From Pseudomonas nunensis (GTDB taxonomy: Bacteria; Pseudomonadota; Gammaproteobacteria; Pseudomonadales; Pseudomonadaceae), in the NCBI RefSeq assembly GCF_024296925.1, contig NZ_CP101125.1, forward strand, positions 2,110,501 to 2,174,500: 64,000 nucleotides of DNA. Reading direction: 5' to 3'. Below, in pieces: positions 27,849-36,042 of the stretch (positions are counted from its first letter, which is position 1; every line of letters starts with the position of its first letter). The notes below the pieces were generated by a model. The model had not been told where the DNA came from. It searched no databases and was given only the letters and a program-made list of their open reading frames with translations. The position numbers and the translations under genes are program-made.

Positions 27849-28363
27849 CAGGTGAGCCGAAGCTGGTAGATCAGGTCGTCAAACCACTGATCGCCAATCT
27901 GATAGGCGTGGGGTACGCGGCGTTCGAACACGAAACCGCATTTTTCCAGCACCTTGCACGAGGCGATATTGCCGTCGGTGACGGTCGATTCCAGCGAATC
28001 GAGGCCGATGGCCGCCGCGTAGTCGATGATCGCGCGCCGGGACTCAGTGCCGAACCCCTTGCCTTGAAACTCCGGCAGCAGCAGCGTGCCGACCTCCGCG
28101 TGGCCCGGCGACAAAATGCGGAAACCGCTGACGCCGAGTTCCTGCTCGCTGGCCTTGTCGACCACCACCAGGCACAACCAATGCTCGGACTGCGGTGTCC
28201 ACGCCGGGAGCCGGTGATCAAAGCCTTTGCGAATCTGCTCTTCGGCGATTTCGCCGAACACGAATTGCATGGTCTGGGGTTCGGAATGCAGCCTGAGAAA
28301 CAGCGGCCAGTCGGACTCGACCATGGTCCGGAAATACAGCTGCTCGGTGTGTAACGCCAGCAT
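27848..28363 (-). CDS. GNAT-family N-acetyltransferase (RimJ/RimL type)
   Basis: Acetyl-CoA-dependent acetyltransferase of 171 residues. It begins LHTEQLYFRTMVESDWPLF, the RimJ/RimL start pattern, and has the acetyl-CoA loop in LLLPEFQGKGFGTESRRAII (about 90-110) and the SLESTVTDGNIASCKVLEKC segment followed by GFVFERRV. The chosen ATG at 28363 has AAGGAG about 8 bases upstream; an open frame extends 19 codons further without a better site. The stop overlaps the exporter start. It may acetylate an amine (for example a basic residue of the NRPS product) for self-protection, or may be a general RimL-like enzyme. Confidence 0.85.
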   Translation of the reverse strand: MLALHTEQLYFRTMVESDWPLFLRLHSEPQTMQFVFGEIAEEQIRKGFDHRLPAWTPQSEHWLCLVVVDKASEQELGVSGFRILSPGHAEVGTLLLPEFQGKGFGTESRRAIIDYAAAIGLDSLESTVTDGNIASCKVLEKCGFVFERRVPHAYQIGDQWFDDLIYQLRLT

Positions 28364-28455
28364 CCAATGCTCCTTGCGCGATCGAAAAGGGACAGGCTTT
28401 TTTACGCGGCGCGCCGGCAAAGATCAATGCAAAGGTGAAACAACCGCGAGGTGCC

Positions 28456-29394
28456 TTACCCTGCGTTGAACAGCGCGGTTTGCATTGCCTGTGGCGCTTG
28501 TCCGAAGGCCCGCAAAAACGCCTGGCGCATGCGTTCGCGATCACCGAATCCGGTCGTCCTGGCGATGACTTCAATGGGATGGCGACCGGTCTCCATCATG
28601 ATTCGCGCCGCTTCCACCCGCAGGCTCTCAATCGCCTTGGCGGGTGTTTTCCCGGTTTCTTCTCTGAATAAACGACTGAACTGGCGAGGGCTGAGCCGCG
28701 CCACGGCGGCGAGCGCTTCGACCGACAGATCATCCGTCAGATTCTCCCGTGCGTAGGCCATCGCCAACTGCACGCGATCAGATTTTGGGTCAAGTTCCAG
28801 CAGCGCAGACAGTTGGGAATGTTCGCTGCCACGGCGCTGATAGATCACCAGTTTGCGCGAGATCCGTCGGGCCAGGTCGCTGCCCAGATCGTTCTCGACC
28901 ATGGCCAGCGTCAAGTCCAGCGCGGCGCTCATCCCGGCGCCGGTCCACACCTGGCCGTCCACCACGAACAGCTTGTTTTCCTCAAGGCGAATGTCCGGGT
29001 AGCGCTTCTGGAAGGCCGGCGCGTGAAGCCAATGCGTGGTGGCGCGCTTGCCGGCCAGCAAACCGGCTTCAGCCAGCACAAAGATGCCGGTGCACAGCGA
29101 GACCACCCGCCGCGATTGCGCGGAGGCGGCCCTGACGAATTCAAGCAGGCTGGTGTCCGGCAACTGGAACTCAAGGTAGCCGCTGACAATCAGGGTGTCA
29201 TATCCCTCTGAGCGGATCGGCGTGCTGTTCACCGAAAAGCCCTGGGAAGACATGACGGCGCCGCCGGTTTCCGACACGAGATGAAATTCGTAGGCCGGTT
29301 CATCGTGCAGCAGGTTTGCACATTCGAATACCGAGCCTACGGACAGGCTCAGCGGTTGAAAATTTGGATAAATCACCAATGCAACGCTGTGCAT
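28456..29394 (-). CDS. GlxA-type transcriptional regulator (DJ-1/PfpI domain plus AraC HTH)
   Basis: Regulator of 312 residues. Residues about 1-170 form a DJ-1/PfpI-like sensor domain (VALVIYPNFQPLSLSVGSVF at the start; nucleophile elbow SLCTGIFVLAEAGLLAG). The C-terminal about 100 residues are an AraC/XylS double helix-turn-helix (LSVEALAAVARLSPRQFSRL, then PIEVIARTTGFGDRERMRQA). I chose ATG 29394, which has GGAGAGATGG just before it, over the 44-codon longer frame. Such GlxA regulators often control catabolism of amines or quaternary ammonium compounds, but the target is not evident; the NemR-like regulator gene at 29577 diverges from it and may be cross-regulated. Confidence 0.88.
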   Translation of the reverse strand: MHSVALVIYPNFQPLSLSVGSVFECANLLHDEPAYEFHLVSETGGAVMSSQGFSVNSTPIRSEGYDTLIVSGYLEFQLPDTSLLEFVRAASAQSRRVVSLCTGIFVLAEAGLLAGKRATTHWLHAPAFQKRYPDIRLEENKLFVVDGQVWTGAGMSAALDLTLAMVENDLGSDLARRISRKLVIYQRRGSEHSQLSALLELDPKSDRVQLAMAYARENLTDDLSVEALAAVARLSPRQFSRLFREETGKTPAKAIESLRVEAARIMMETGRHPIEVIARTTGFGDRERMRQAFLRAFGQAPQAMQTALFNAG

Positions 29395-29540
29395 TCCATC
29401 TCTCCAGGAGGCGACAAGTTGGTGATTGTCGGGGTTGGTCCGGCAAACGGCAACTGACATCGTGACAGCCATGTCCGGAATCCTTGCGGATTTGACATTG
29501 TGCAACTTTTGCCCGGCTCCTAACATTCAACTCAACGAGC

Positions 29541-29555
29541 TAGACGACTAGTCTA
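29541..29555. promoter_or_regulatory. Palindromic operator TAGACGACTAGTCTA upstream of TetR gene
   Basis: Perfect 5-base arms TAGAC/GTCTA around a 5-base centre, ending 21 bases before the TetR start. The form resembles the operator of NemR-type regulators (TAGAC-n-GTCTA), so autoregulation and control of the downstream DJ-1 gene are likely. Confidence 0.65.
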
Positions 29556-29576
29556 CTCAGACAGTTGGATAGGAAG

Positions 29577-30173
29577 ATGAACGTCAGCAAAAGTGTAAGG
29601 CAGCATATTCTCGATACTGCACAACTGATTGTGAGTCATAAAGGTTTTACCGCAGTGGGATTGAATGAAGTACTTCAGGCCGCCGATGTTCCCAAAGGCT
29701 CGTTTTATCATTACTTCAGTTCCAAAGATGCATTCGGTGTTGCGCTGCTGGATAACTACTTTGAAAGTTATTTGAACGACGTGCGGCAGATTTTTCAGGA
29801 ACCGAAGGCGTCGCAACGTCAGAAGTTAATGCGGTATTGGCAGTGCTGGATCGACAACCAGACGCAGCAAACAGAGGCCGGCAAGTGCCTGGCCGTCAAA
29901 CTCGGGGCCGAGGTGGCGGATCTTTCCGAACCGATGCGATTGGCCCTGGATCGCGGCACATCGCAAATCATCAGCGTGCTGGCCGCCGCGCTGGATCGCG
30001 GCATTGAAGATGGCTCGTTGACGATTGATGAAGCTCCCGAGCGCATGGCGCTGCGCTTGTACGCGTTGTGGCTGGGGGCGAGTGTCATGGCAAAGATAAC
30101 CCTTACAACCGTTGCATTCGATGAAGCGATGCTGATGACGCGAACGTTGTTGGGATGCGCTGAACAAAACTGA
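29577..30173 (+). CDS. TetR-family regulator, NemR/AcuR-like
   Basis: Repressor of 198 residues. The helix-turn-helix (ILDTAQLIVSHKGFTAVGLN, EVLQAADVPKGSFYHYF) lies at about 12-55, and the C-terminal domain has the KCLAVKLGAEVADLSEPMR segment found in NemR/AcuR-like regulators, whose cysteine senses reactive electrophiles in the family. ATG 29577 is chosen over a TTG four codons earlier; the AGGA site is very close (about 2 bases), so the TTG start remains possible. It is followed 26 bases later by the DJ-1 gene and probably shares its transcript. The operator-like palindrome at 29541 supports autoregulation. Confidence 0.85.
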   Translation: MNVSKSVRQHILDTAQLIVSHKGFTAVGLNEVLQAADVPKGSFYHYFSSKDAFGVALLDNYFESYLNDVRQIFQEPKASQRQKLMRYWQCWIDNQTQQTEAGKCLAVKLGAEVADLSEPMRLALDRGTSQIISVLAAALDRGIEDGSLTIDEAPERMALRLYALWLGASVMAKITLTTVAFDEAMLMTRTLLGCAEQN

Positions 30174-30199
30174 TAACCACACTCTCCGAGGAAGCACAC

Positions 30200-30877
30200 A
30201 TGAAAGTATTAATGGTATTGACCTCCCACGACCAACTGGGCAACACCGGCAAGAAAACCGGTTTCTGGCTCGAAGAATTCGCCGCGCCGTACTACGCCTT
30301 TACTGATGCGGGTGCTGAAGTGGTGCTGGCGTCGCCAGCTGGCGGGCAGCCACCGCTGGACCCGAAAAGTGATGAGCCCGACTTCCAGACCGAATACACC
30401 GCACGCTTCAAGGCCGACCCGGCGGCGCGGCAGGCCCTGGCGTCTACCGTGAAACTGGATTCGGTTTCGCAGGCGGATTTCGACACGGTGTTTTACCCAG
30501 GTGGTCACGGCCCGCTGTGGGATCTGGCGGAATCGAGCACATCCATTGCGTTGATCGAAGCCTTTGAGCGCGCTGGCAAACCCATCGGCTTCGTGTGCCA
30601 CGCCCCGGGCGCCCTGCGTCACGTCAAGGCTGCCAACGGCGAGCCGTTGATCAGGAACCGCCGCGTCACCGGCTTCACCAACTCGGAAGAGGCTGGCGTT
30701 GGTCTGACTGAAGTGGTGCCGTTTCTCATTGAAGATGAATTCAAGGCACTCGGCGCCCAGTATGAAAAGGGCAGTGACTGGGCATCGTTTATTGTCGAAG
30801 ACGGCCTGCTGGTCACCGGGCAGAATCCGGCAAGTTCCGAGGCAGTTGCAAAAGCACTGCTCAAGTTGCTGGCGTGA
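30200..30877 (+). CDS. DJ-1/PfpI-family protein (type 1 glutamine amidotransferase fold)
   Basis: Cytoplasmic protein of 225 residues related to Hsp31/glyoxalase III-type DJ-1 proteins. The start KVLMVLTSHDQLGNTGKKTG with GFWLEEFAAPYYAF, the YPGGHGPLWDL loop and the nucleophile elbow GFVCHAPGAL (Cys about 134, followed by His) are all present; a Glu for the catalytic set lies in GFWLEE. Such proteins remove methylglyoxal or protect against carbonyl stress. The upstream NemR-like regulator and downstream aldehyde dehydrogenase fit a reactive-aldehyde response. Start has GAGGAAGCACAC before it. Confidence 0.88.
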   Translation: MKVLMVLTSHDQLGNTGKKTGFWLEEFAAPYYAFTDAGAEVVLASPAGGQPPLDPKSDEPDFQTEYTARFKADPAARQALASTVKLDSVSQADFDTVFYPGGHGPLWDLAESSTSIALIEAFERAGKPIGFVCHAPGALRHVKAANGEPLIRNRRVTGFTNSEEAGVGLTEVVPFLIEDEFKALGAQYEKGSDWASFIVEDGLLVTGQNPASSEAVAKALLKLLA

Positions 30878-30986
30878 TCTAACCCGCTAACACTTACTTT
30901 TCGAAAATTTATAAGTCACGTGCTGACGACTGGTTGGCACGTCGGCCAACTGTTTCCTGAAAAGTTAATATTTTGGAGTTGATGTC

Positions 30987-32441
30987 ATGAGTAACCTGTC
31001 GCGCAGCATTGCGCCGGCCAATCTGTTTGAAGGTCCTTATTATCTGAGCATTGCCGGCGAACTTGTCGAGACGAAAGATTCATTCGCAGTAATAAATCCA
31101 GCAACAGGTTTAGTATTGGCTAACGCGCCTGCGGCAACTTCCGAACAACTTGACCAGGCCGTGACGGCGGCCAAGTCTGCGTTCAAGCGCTGGTCGCTTC
31201 TCAGTTACGACGAACGCCAGAGCTACCTGAATGCCTATGCCGACGCACTGGAAGTTCACCGCGATGAACTGGCCCGTTTGCTGACGTTGGAGCAGGGTAA
31301 ACCGCTCAAAAGCGGAGCCGAGCCGGAAGTCGATCAGTCGATTTCATGGATTCGCCAGATTGCCGCCCGACGCATTCCAGTCGAAATCCTTGAAGACACC
31401 GACAGCCACATTGTCGAACTGCACCACACGCCGCTGGGCGTGGTTGGCGCGATCACACCGTGGAATTTCCCGGTGCTGCTGGCGCTGTGGAAGGTCGCCC
31501 CGGCGTTGCTCACCGACAACACCATGGTGATCAAGCCTTCGCCGTTCACGCCGCTGACCACGCTGCGCTTTGGGCAAATTGCGCAATCGGTATTCCCGCC
31601 GGGCGTGTTGTCGATTGTCTCCGGCGGCAATGAACTCGGGCCGCAAATGACGGCTCACCCGGACATCGCCAAGATCAGCTTCACCGGCTCGACGGAAACC
31701 GGCAAGCACGTGATCCGCTCGGCTGCCGGCACCGTCAAGCGCCTGACCCTGGAAATGGGCGGCAACGACGCCGCCATCGTGCTGCCCGATGCAGACTGGA
31801 AAGCCGCCATCCCCCAGCTGTTCTGGGGCGCGATTGGCAACTCAGGCCAATGGTGTGTGGGCATCAAGCGCCTGTACATTCACCGGTCGTTTCACGAAGA
31901 GTTCGTCGCGGCATTCGTCGAGTACGCCCGCCAACAGAAGCTCGGCGACGGCCTCGATCCGGACGTGACGATTGGGCCGATGCAAAACAAGATGCAGTTC
32001 GACAAGGTCCGCACCTTCCTCGACGACATCAAGGCCAACGGGCAGAAGATCGTGCTGGGCGGCGAGGTGGACGAGGGGCGGCCGGGTTATTTCATTCCCG
32101 TGACGGTGGTGGACAACCCGCCGGAGAACTCGAAAATCGTTCAGGAAGAACAGTTCGGCCCGATCGTACCGATCATCGTGTATGACGAGGTGGACGATGT
32201 GATCGAGCGCGCCAACGACAGCCCGTTCGGCTTGGGCGGCTCGGTGTGGGGACGCGATACCCGGTTGGCCGTGGCGGTGGCGAATCGCCTGGAGACCGGC
32301 ATGGTGTGGGTCAACGAGATGCACACCCAAGGCGTGGACATCCCGTTCGGCGGCCACAAACAATCCGGCGTGGGCACCGAGGGCGGGCATGAAGGTCGGC
32401 TGCTGTTCACCAACCCGAAAACGCTGCTGATCAAGAAGTAA
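30987..32441 (+). CDS. NAD(P)-dependent aldehyde dehydrogenase
   Basis: Aldehyde dehydrogenase of 484 residues, full length for the family. Visible motifs: TPWNFPVLLALWKVAPAL for the cofactor, FTGSTETGKHV, catalytic Glu in LTLEMGGNDAAI (about 255) and catalytic Cys in NSGQWCVGIKR (about 289), and the C-terminal PFGGHKQSGVGTEGGHEG. It resembles the succinate-semialdehyde/betaine-aldehyde group but the substrate is unclear. The ATG follows TTTGGAGTTGATGTC. It is 109 bases after the DJ-1 gene and may be on the same transcript or have its own promoter in that AT-rich gap, which holds a GTTGG-n8-CCAAC inverted repeat. A hairpin terminator follows at 32473. Confidence 0.92.
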   Translation: MSNLSRSIAPANLFEGPYYLSIAGELVETKDSFAVINPATGLVLANAPAATSEQLDQAVTAAKSAFKRWSLLSYDERQSYLNAYADALEVHRDELARLLTLEQGKPLKSGAEPEVDQSISWIRQIAARRIPVEILEDTDSHIVELHHTPLGVVGAITPWNFPVLLALWKVAPALLTDNTMVIKPSPFTPLTTLRFGQIAQSVFPPGVLSIVSGGNELGPQMTAHPDIAKISFTGSTETGKHVIRSAAGTVKRLTLEMGGNDAAIVLPDADWKAAIPQLFWGAIGNSGQWCVGIKRLYIHRSFHEEFVAAFVEYARQQKLGDGLDPDVTIGPMQNKMQFDKVRTFLDDIKANGQKIVLGGEVDEGRPGYFIPVTVVDNPPENSKIVQEEQFGPIVPIIVYDEVDDVIERANDSPFGLGGSVWGRDTRLAVAVANRLETGMVWVNEMHTQGVDIPFGGHKQSGVGTEGGHEGRLLFTNPKTLLIKK

Positions 32442-32472
32442 ATCGGCAGCCGTTCCCGACGGTGTAAACGAG

Positions 32473-32506
32473 AAATCCCGGAGACATTCACGTGTCCGGG
32501 ATTTTT
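32473..32506 (+). terminator. Rho-independent terminator after aldehyde dehydrogenase gene
   Basis: Stem AAATCCCGGAGACA with TGTCCGGGATTT (two-base bulge) around TTCACG, followed by a T run. It closes the transcript of the 30987-32441 gene. Confidence 0.8.
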
Positions 32507-32598
32507 CAGATTCTCGGTCAAAAATAGATGACATTGCTTGAACTCATGGCGCCAGCGGCCGAATCGAGTGAACCCGATCCGGCCGCCGAACTGATCGG

Positions 32599-33438
32599 CT
32601 AAGCCAAATCATCAGCCGCGTGCCGCTCAGGCACCTGGCTCGCCTCATCGCCCCACGTGCGGTTGACTCGCTGGCCACGGATCACCGCCGGCCGATTGGC
32701 AATCTCTTCCGCCCAGCGCTGCACATGGGTGTATTCGTGGGCCGACAGAAACTCCGCCGCCGAGTACACGTTGTCTCGCACCAATTGGCCGTACCAAGGC
32801 CAGACCGCAATATCGGCGATGGTGTAGCTGTCACCGGCCAGATAAGGGCTTTCGGCCAGACGACGATCGAGCACATCCAGCTGACGCTTGGCCTCCATGG
32901 TGAAGCGGTTGATCGGGTACTCAAGCTTCTCCGGCGCGTACGCGTAGAAATGCCCGAAACCGCCGCCCAGGTAAGGCGCCGCGCCCATCTGCCAGAACAG
33001 CCAGTTCAAGGTTTCGGTGCGTCCCGCCAGATCGCTGGGGAGGAAGGCGCCGAACTTTTCCGCGAGGTACAGCAGGATCGAACCGGACTCGAAGACACGA
33101 ATCGCCGGCTCCACGCTGCGGTCCAGCAAGGCCGGGATTTTCGAGTTGGGATTGATCTCGACAAAACCGCTGGAGAACTGGTCGCCCTCATTGATGCGGA
33201 TCAGCCAGGCGTCGTATTCGGCTTCGCTATGCCCGAGCGCCAGCAGCTCTTCAAGCAGGATGGTGACCTTCACGCCATTGGGCGTGGCCAACGAATAAAG
33301 CTGCAACGGATGCTTGCCGACGGGGAGTACTTTTTCATGGGTCGGCCCGGCGGTCGGGCGGTTGATGCTGGCGAATTGTCCGCCGGATGGGGCGTTGTTT
33401 TTCCAGACCTTGGGAGGTACGTAAGACGCTTTGCTCAT
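32599..33438 (-). CDS. yghU: YghU-type glutathione S-transferase family protein
   Basis: Thiol-disulfide reductase-type GST of 279 residues. It has the long N-terminal extension of YghU (YVPPKVWKNNAPSGGQFASI and NRPTAGPTHEKVLPVGKHPL), then the thioredoxin-like domain (LYSLATPNGVKVTILLEEL, with PNSKIPAL and ESGSILLYLAEKFG for glutathione binding) and an all-helical C domain (FGHFYAYAPEKLEYPINRF, YTIADIAVWPWYG). Known YghU enzymes bind two glutathiones and reduce disulfides. It stands alone on the minus strand in a group of detoxification genes. Start ATG with RBS-like AAGG upstream is reasonable. Confidence 0.88.
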   Translation of the reverse strand: MSKASYVPPKVWKNNAPSGGQFASINRPTAGPTHEKVLPVGKHPLQLYSLATPNGVKVTILLEELLALGHSEAEYDAWLIRINEGDQFSSGFVEINPNSKIPALLDRSVEPAIRVFESGSILLYLAEKFGAFLPSDLAGRTETLNWLFWQMGAAPYLGGGFGHFYAYAPEKLEYPINRFTMEAKRQLDVLDRRLAESPYLAGDSYTIADIAVWPWYGQLVRDNVYSAAEFLSAHEYTHVQRWAEEIANRPAVIRGQRVNRTWGDEASQVPERHAADDLA

Positions 33439-33534
33439 GAGACGAACCTTATGGGTTACTGACTGTGATCACGAGAACGTGGATGAACAGTTCTCGTAGC
33501 GAACAGGCTTTTTTACTCGGCACGCCTGCAAAGA

Positions 33535-34686
33535 TCAACGCAGCGGTCGAAAGAACGCGCGGATATCCTCGGCCAGCAACTGTGGTTGTTCCATCGCGGC
33601 GAAGTGCCCGCCCTTGGGCATCGTGGTCCAGCGCTGCAGGTTAAAACAGCGCTCGACCCAACTGCGCGGCGGCATCGGCAGTTCGGCGGGGAACAGCGCC
33701 ACGCCGGTGGGCGGTTGCACCAGTTCCCCGGAGGCAAACGCCAGCGGACGAGCGCGACCTTCGACATACGGTCGCAGCGACGAACCGATGCTGCCGGTGA
33801 ACCAGTAAACGCTGATGTTGGTCAGCAGCGCGTCGAGGGCCACGGCGCGTTGCAGATCGCCGGAGCCATCGGTCCACGCCTGGAATTTCTCGACGATCCA
33901 TGCCGCCAATCCGGCCGGCGAATCGTTGAGGCCGATGGCCAGCGACTGCGGCTTGGTGCCGTGGAGTTTGGCGTAGGCGCCCTCGGCGTCGGCAAAGGCT
34001 GCGCCACGATCGAGAAAAGCTTGTTCTTCTGGGGAGATCGGCGGCTGGTCCGGACCCAATGGCGGGCGATAGGAGCCGGGCACGTAGTTCAGATGAATCC
34101 CGCTGATCTGCTCGGGGAAACGCCGCCCCAGCCAGGTCGAGACCCCGGCGCCCAGATCGCCGCCCTGAGCGCCAAATCGCTCATAGCCCAACCCGGCCAT
34201 CAGCGTCGCCCACAATTCGGCCACTTCATACGGGCCAACACCTTTATGTTTCGGCGCAGGCGAGAACGCAAAACCCGGCAGCGACGGCACCACCACATGG
34301 AACGCATCCGCCGCGTCGCCGCCATGGCTGGCCGGGTCTGCGAGCAAGGGGATCAGGCGCTGCATCTCCACGAACGAACCCGGCCAGCCGTGGGTCAGGA
34401 TCAAAGGCAGCGGCGCGGGTCCGGTGCCGGGTTGATGAACGAAATGCACCGTTTGCTCGCCGATTTGGGCGAGGTATTGCGGCAATTGATTGAGCTGCGC
34501 TTCCTGGGCACGCCAGTCAAAACCCTCGGCCCAGTGCGCGAGCAACGACTGCAAAAAACCCAGCTCCGTGCCCTCGCTCCAGCCCTGGCCGTCGATGGAT
34601 TCCAGCCAACGGGTACGCCGCAGACGCTGGTGCAAATCGGCGATGTCAGCGTCGGGGATGGCGATCTTGAACGGCTGGAGCTGCAT
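33535..34686 (-). CDS. Epoxide hydrolase (alpha/beta hydrolase with EHN N-terminal domain)
   Basis: Epoxide hydrolase family protein of 383 residues. The N-terminal EHN segment (LQPFKIAIPDADIADLHQRL) leads to the alpha/beta hydrolase core with the oxyanion HGWPGSF (about 97), nucleophile elbow AQGGDLGAG (Asp about 170), and the catalytic His in KGGHFAAMEQP near the end. The ATG at 34686 is preferred, with AGGAG 11 bases upstream; a GTG four codons earlier is too close to that site. It opens epoxides by water addition in the family; the physiological substrate is not evident. Confidence 0.88.
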   Translation of the reverse strand: MQLQPFKIAIPDADIADLHQRLRRTRWLESIDGQGWSEGTELGFLQSLLAHWAEGFDWRAQEAQLNQLPQYLAQIGEQTVHFVHQPGTGPAPLPLILTHGWPGSFVEMQRLIPLLADPASHGGDAADAFHVVVPSLPGFAFSPAPKHKGVGPYEVAELWATLMAGLGYERFGAQGGDLGAGVSTWLGRRFPEQISGIHLNYVPGSYRPPLGPDQPPISPEEQAFLDRGAAFADAEGAYAKLHGTKPQSLAIGLNDSPAGLAAWIVEKFQAWTDGSGDLQRAVALDALLTNISVYWFTGSIGSSLRPYVEGRARPLAFASGELVQPPTGVALFPAELPMPPRSWVERCFNLQRWTTMPKGGHFAAMEQPQLLAEDIRAFFRPLR

Positions 34687-34770
34687 GGGCGGTCTCACTC
34701 CTGAGAGGGGATTAAAGTTGTCCGTAACTTACGCCAATTTGCGCGTTGTGATCACGCAGAGGTTATTTAC

Positions 34771-36042
34771 TCAAAAACGATCCAGCCTGTAAGGCCGGAT
34801 GGCCGGCAATTCATGGGATGTGGCGATGGCCCCGGGCGCAGCGATTTGAGCAATAAGCTCAGCCGTCACCGCCGCCTGCGTCAGCCCCAAATGCTGGTGA
34901 CCAAAAGCAAGCAACACTTTGCCATCGCACACCCGGTCGATGATCGGCAGGGAGTCCGGCAAGGACGGGCGAAAGCCCATCCATGGCGTGGCCGCTTCCG
35001 CGCTCAGGTCACGGCTGAACAAGCCTTGGCTCAGGCGATGCAATTGCCAGGCGCGTTGCATGCTCGGCGGGCTGTCGAGGCCAGCGAATTCGACGGTGCC
35101 GGCCAACCTCAAGCCATCGGTCATCGGCGTCATGATGAACTTGCGTTCCAGTGAGGTGACGGCGAACGGCAGGCGATCATGCTCGTGAGGCAACATCAGG
35201 TGATAGCCGCGTTCGGTGTCCAGCGGGACTTTCTTGCCGGTCAGCGCTGCGGTGAGTTTCGCCGAGTGGGCACCGCAGGCGATCAGGACCCGGCGGGCGG
35301 AGAGGTGGCCTTGGTTGGTGATCAGCGAGACACCGTGCTCGTTCAGGTGTCCGCCCTGGACTTGTTGCTTGAGGAATTGCACGCCGCTGGTTTTGGCAGC
35401 GTGCACCAGTTCGCCAACCACGCGAAAGGGGTCGAGAAAATGCCCGGTGCTCGGGAAGAACAATCCGCCCTGAATCCGCTCGCTGAGTTGCGGGGCCATG
35501 GCGCTTACGGTCTTGGCTTGCCAGTAATCGACGGGCACTTCCTGCTGGCGCATGCGTGCTTGCAGTGCTTCGATTGCCTGACGCGAGTCGGCGTGCTCGA
35601 ACACCAGCAATGAGCCATCCTCCCTCATCAAGTCCGGACGGGCGATGTCCTCCAGCAACCGACGCCAGGCGCCAAGGCTGCTTTCGTTGAGCGCGCGGAT
35701 GCCGGCCACGGTGCGCTGGAAGGGCGCCGGGCGCAGGTTCAGTAGCAGCCGCGTAAACCAGGGCAGGGCGCGAGGCAGGTATTTCCAGTCCAGGCGCAAC
35801 GGTCCCATCGGGTCCATCAACATGGCGGGCAGGCGCTTGAGGATCGACAGGTCGGCGATGGGAAACACCTGCTCGGTGGCCAAGTGCCCGGCGTTGCCGA
35901 ACGAGGCGCCATGACCGGGTTCCTGTTGATCGATGACCACCACCCGCAGCCCTTGGCGTGACAGTCGCAAGGCGCAAGCCACGCCGATGATGCCGGCACC
36001 TATGACCGCAATGTCGGGACACTCAGCGGCGCGATCAGACAT
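34771..36042 (-). CDS. D-amino-acid oxidase-type FAD oxidoreductase, probable D-hydroxyproline dehydrogenase
   Basis: FAD flavoprotein of 423 residues of the DAO/DadA family. The dinucleotide site is IAVIGAGIIGVACALRLSRQ (about 12-31) with VVVIDQQEPGHGASFGNAGH (about 36-55). The C-terminus carries GFRPSLPDSLPIIDRV and LLAFGHQHLGLTQA, which complete the FAD site. The ATG at 36042 overlaps the end of the deaminase gene by 8 bases, so this is the last gene of the hydroxyproline operon. In that pathway the enzyme oxidises cis-4-hydroxy-D-proline to pyrroline-4-hydroxy-2-carboxylate, the substrate of the deaminase next door. Generic D-amino-acid dehydrogenase activity cannot be excluded. Confidence 0.85.
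   Translation of the reverse strand: MSDRAAECPDIAVIGAGIIGVACALRLSRQGLRVVVIDQQEPGHGASFGNAGHLATEQVFPIADLSILKRLPAMLMDPMGPLRLDWKYLPRALPWFTRLLLNLRPAPFQRTVAGIRALNESSLGAWRRLLEDIARPDLMREDGSLLVFEHADSRQAIEALQARMRQQEVPVDYWQAKTVSAMAPQLSERIQGGLFFPSTGHFLDPFRVVGELVHAAKTSGVQFLKQQVQGGHLNEHGVSLITNQGHLSARRVLIACGAHSAKLTAALTGKKVPLDTERGYHLMLPHEHDRLPFAVTSLERKFIMTPMTDGLRLAGTVEFAGLDSPPSMQRAWQLHRLSQGLFSRDLSAEAATPWMGFRPSLPDSLPIIDRVCDGKVLLAFGHQHLGLTQAAVTAELIAQIAAPGAIATSHELPAIRPYRLDRF

Noticed and set aside
33586..34704. Plus-strand 372-codon frame opposite the epoxide hydrolase
   Set aside because: The minus-strand hydrolase has all catalytic motifs; this frame is arginine-rich and featureless.
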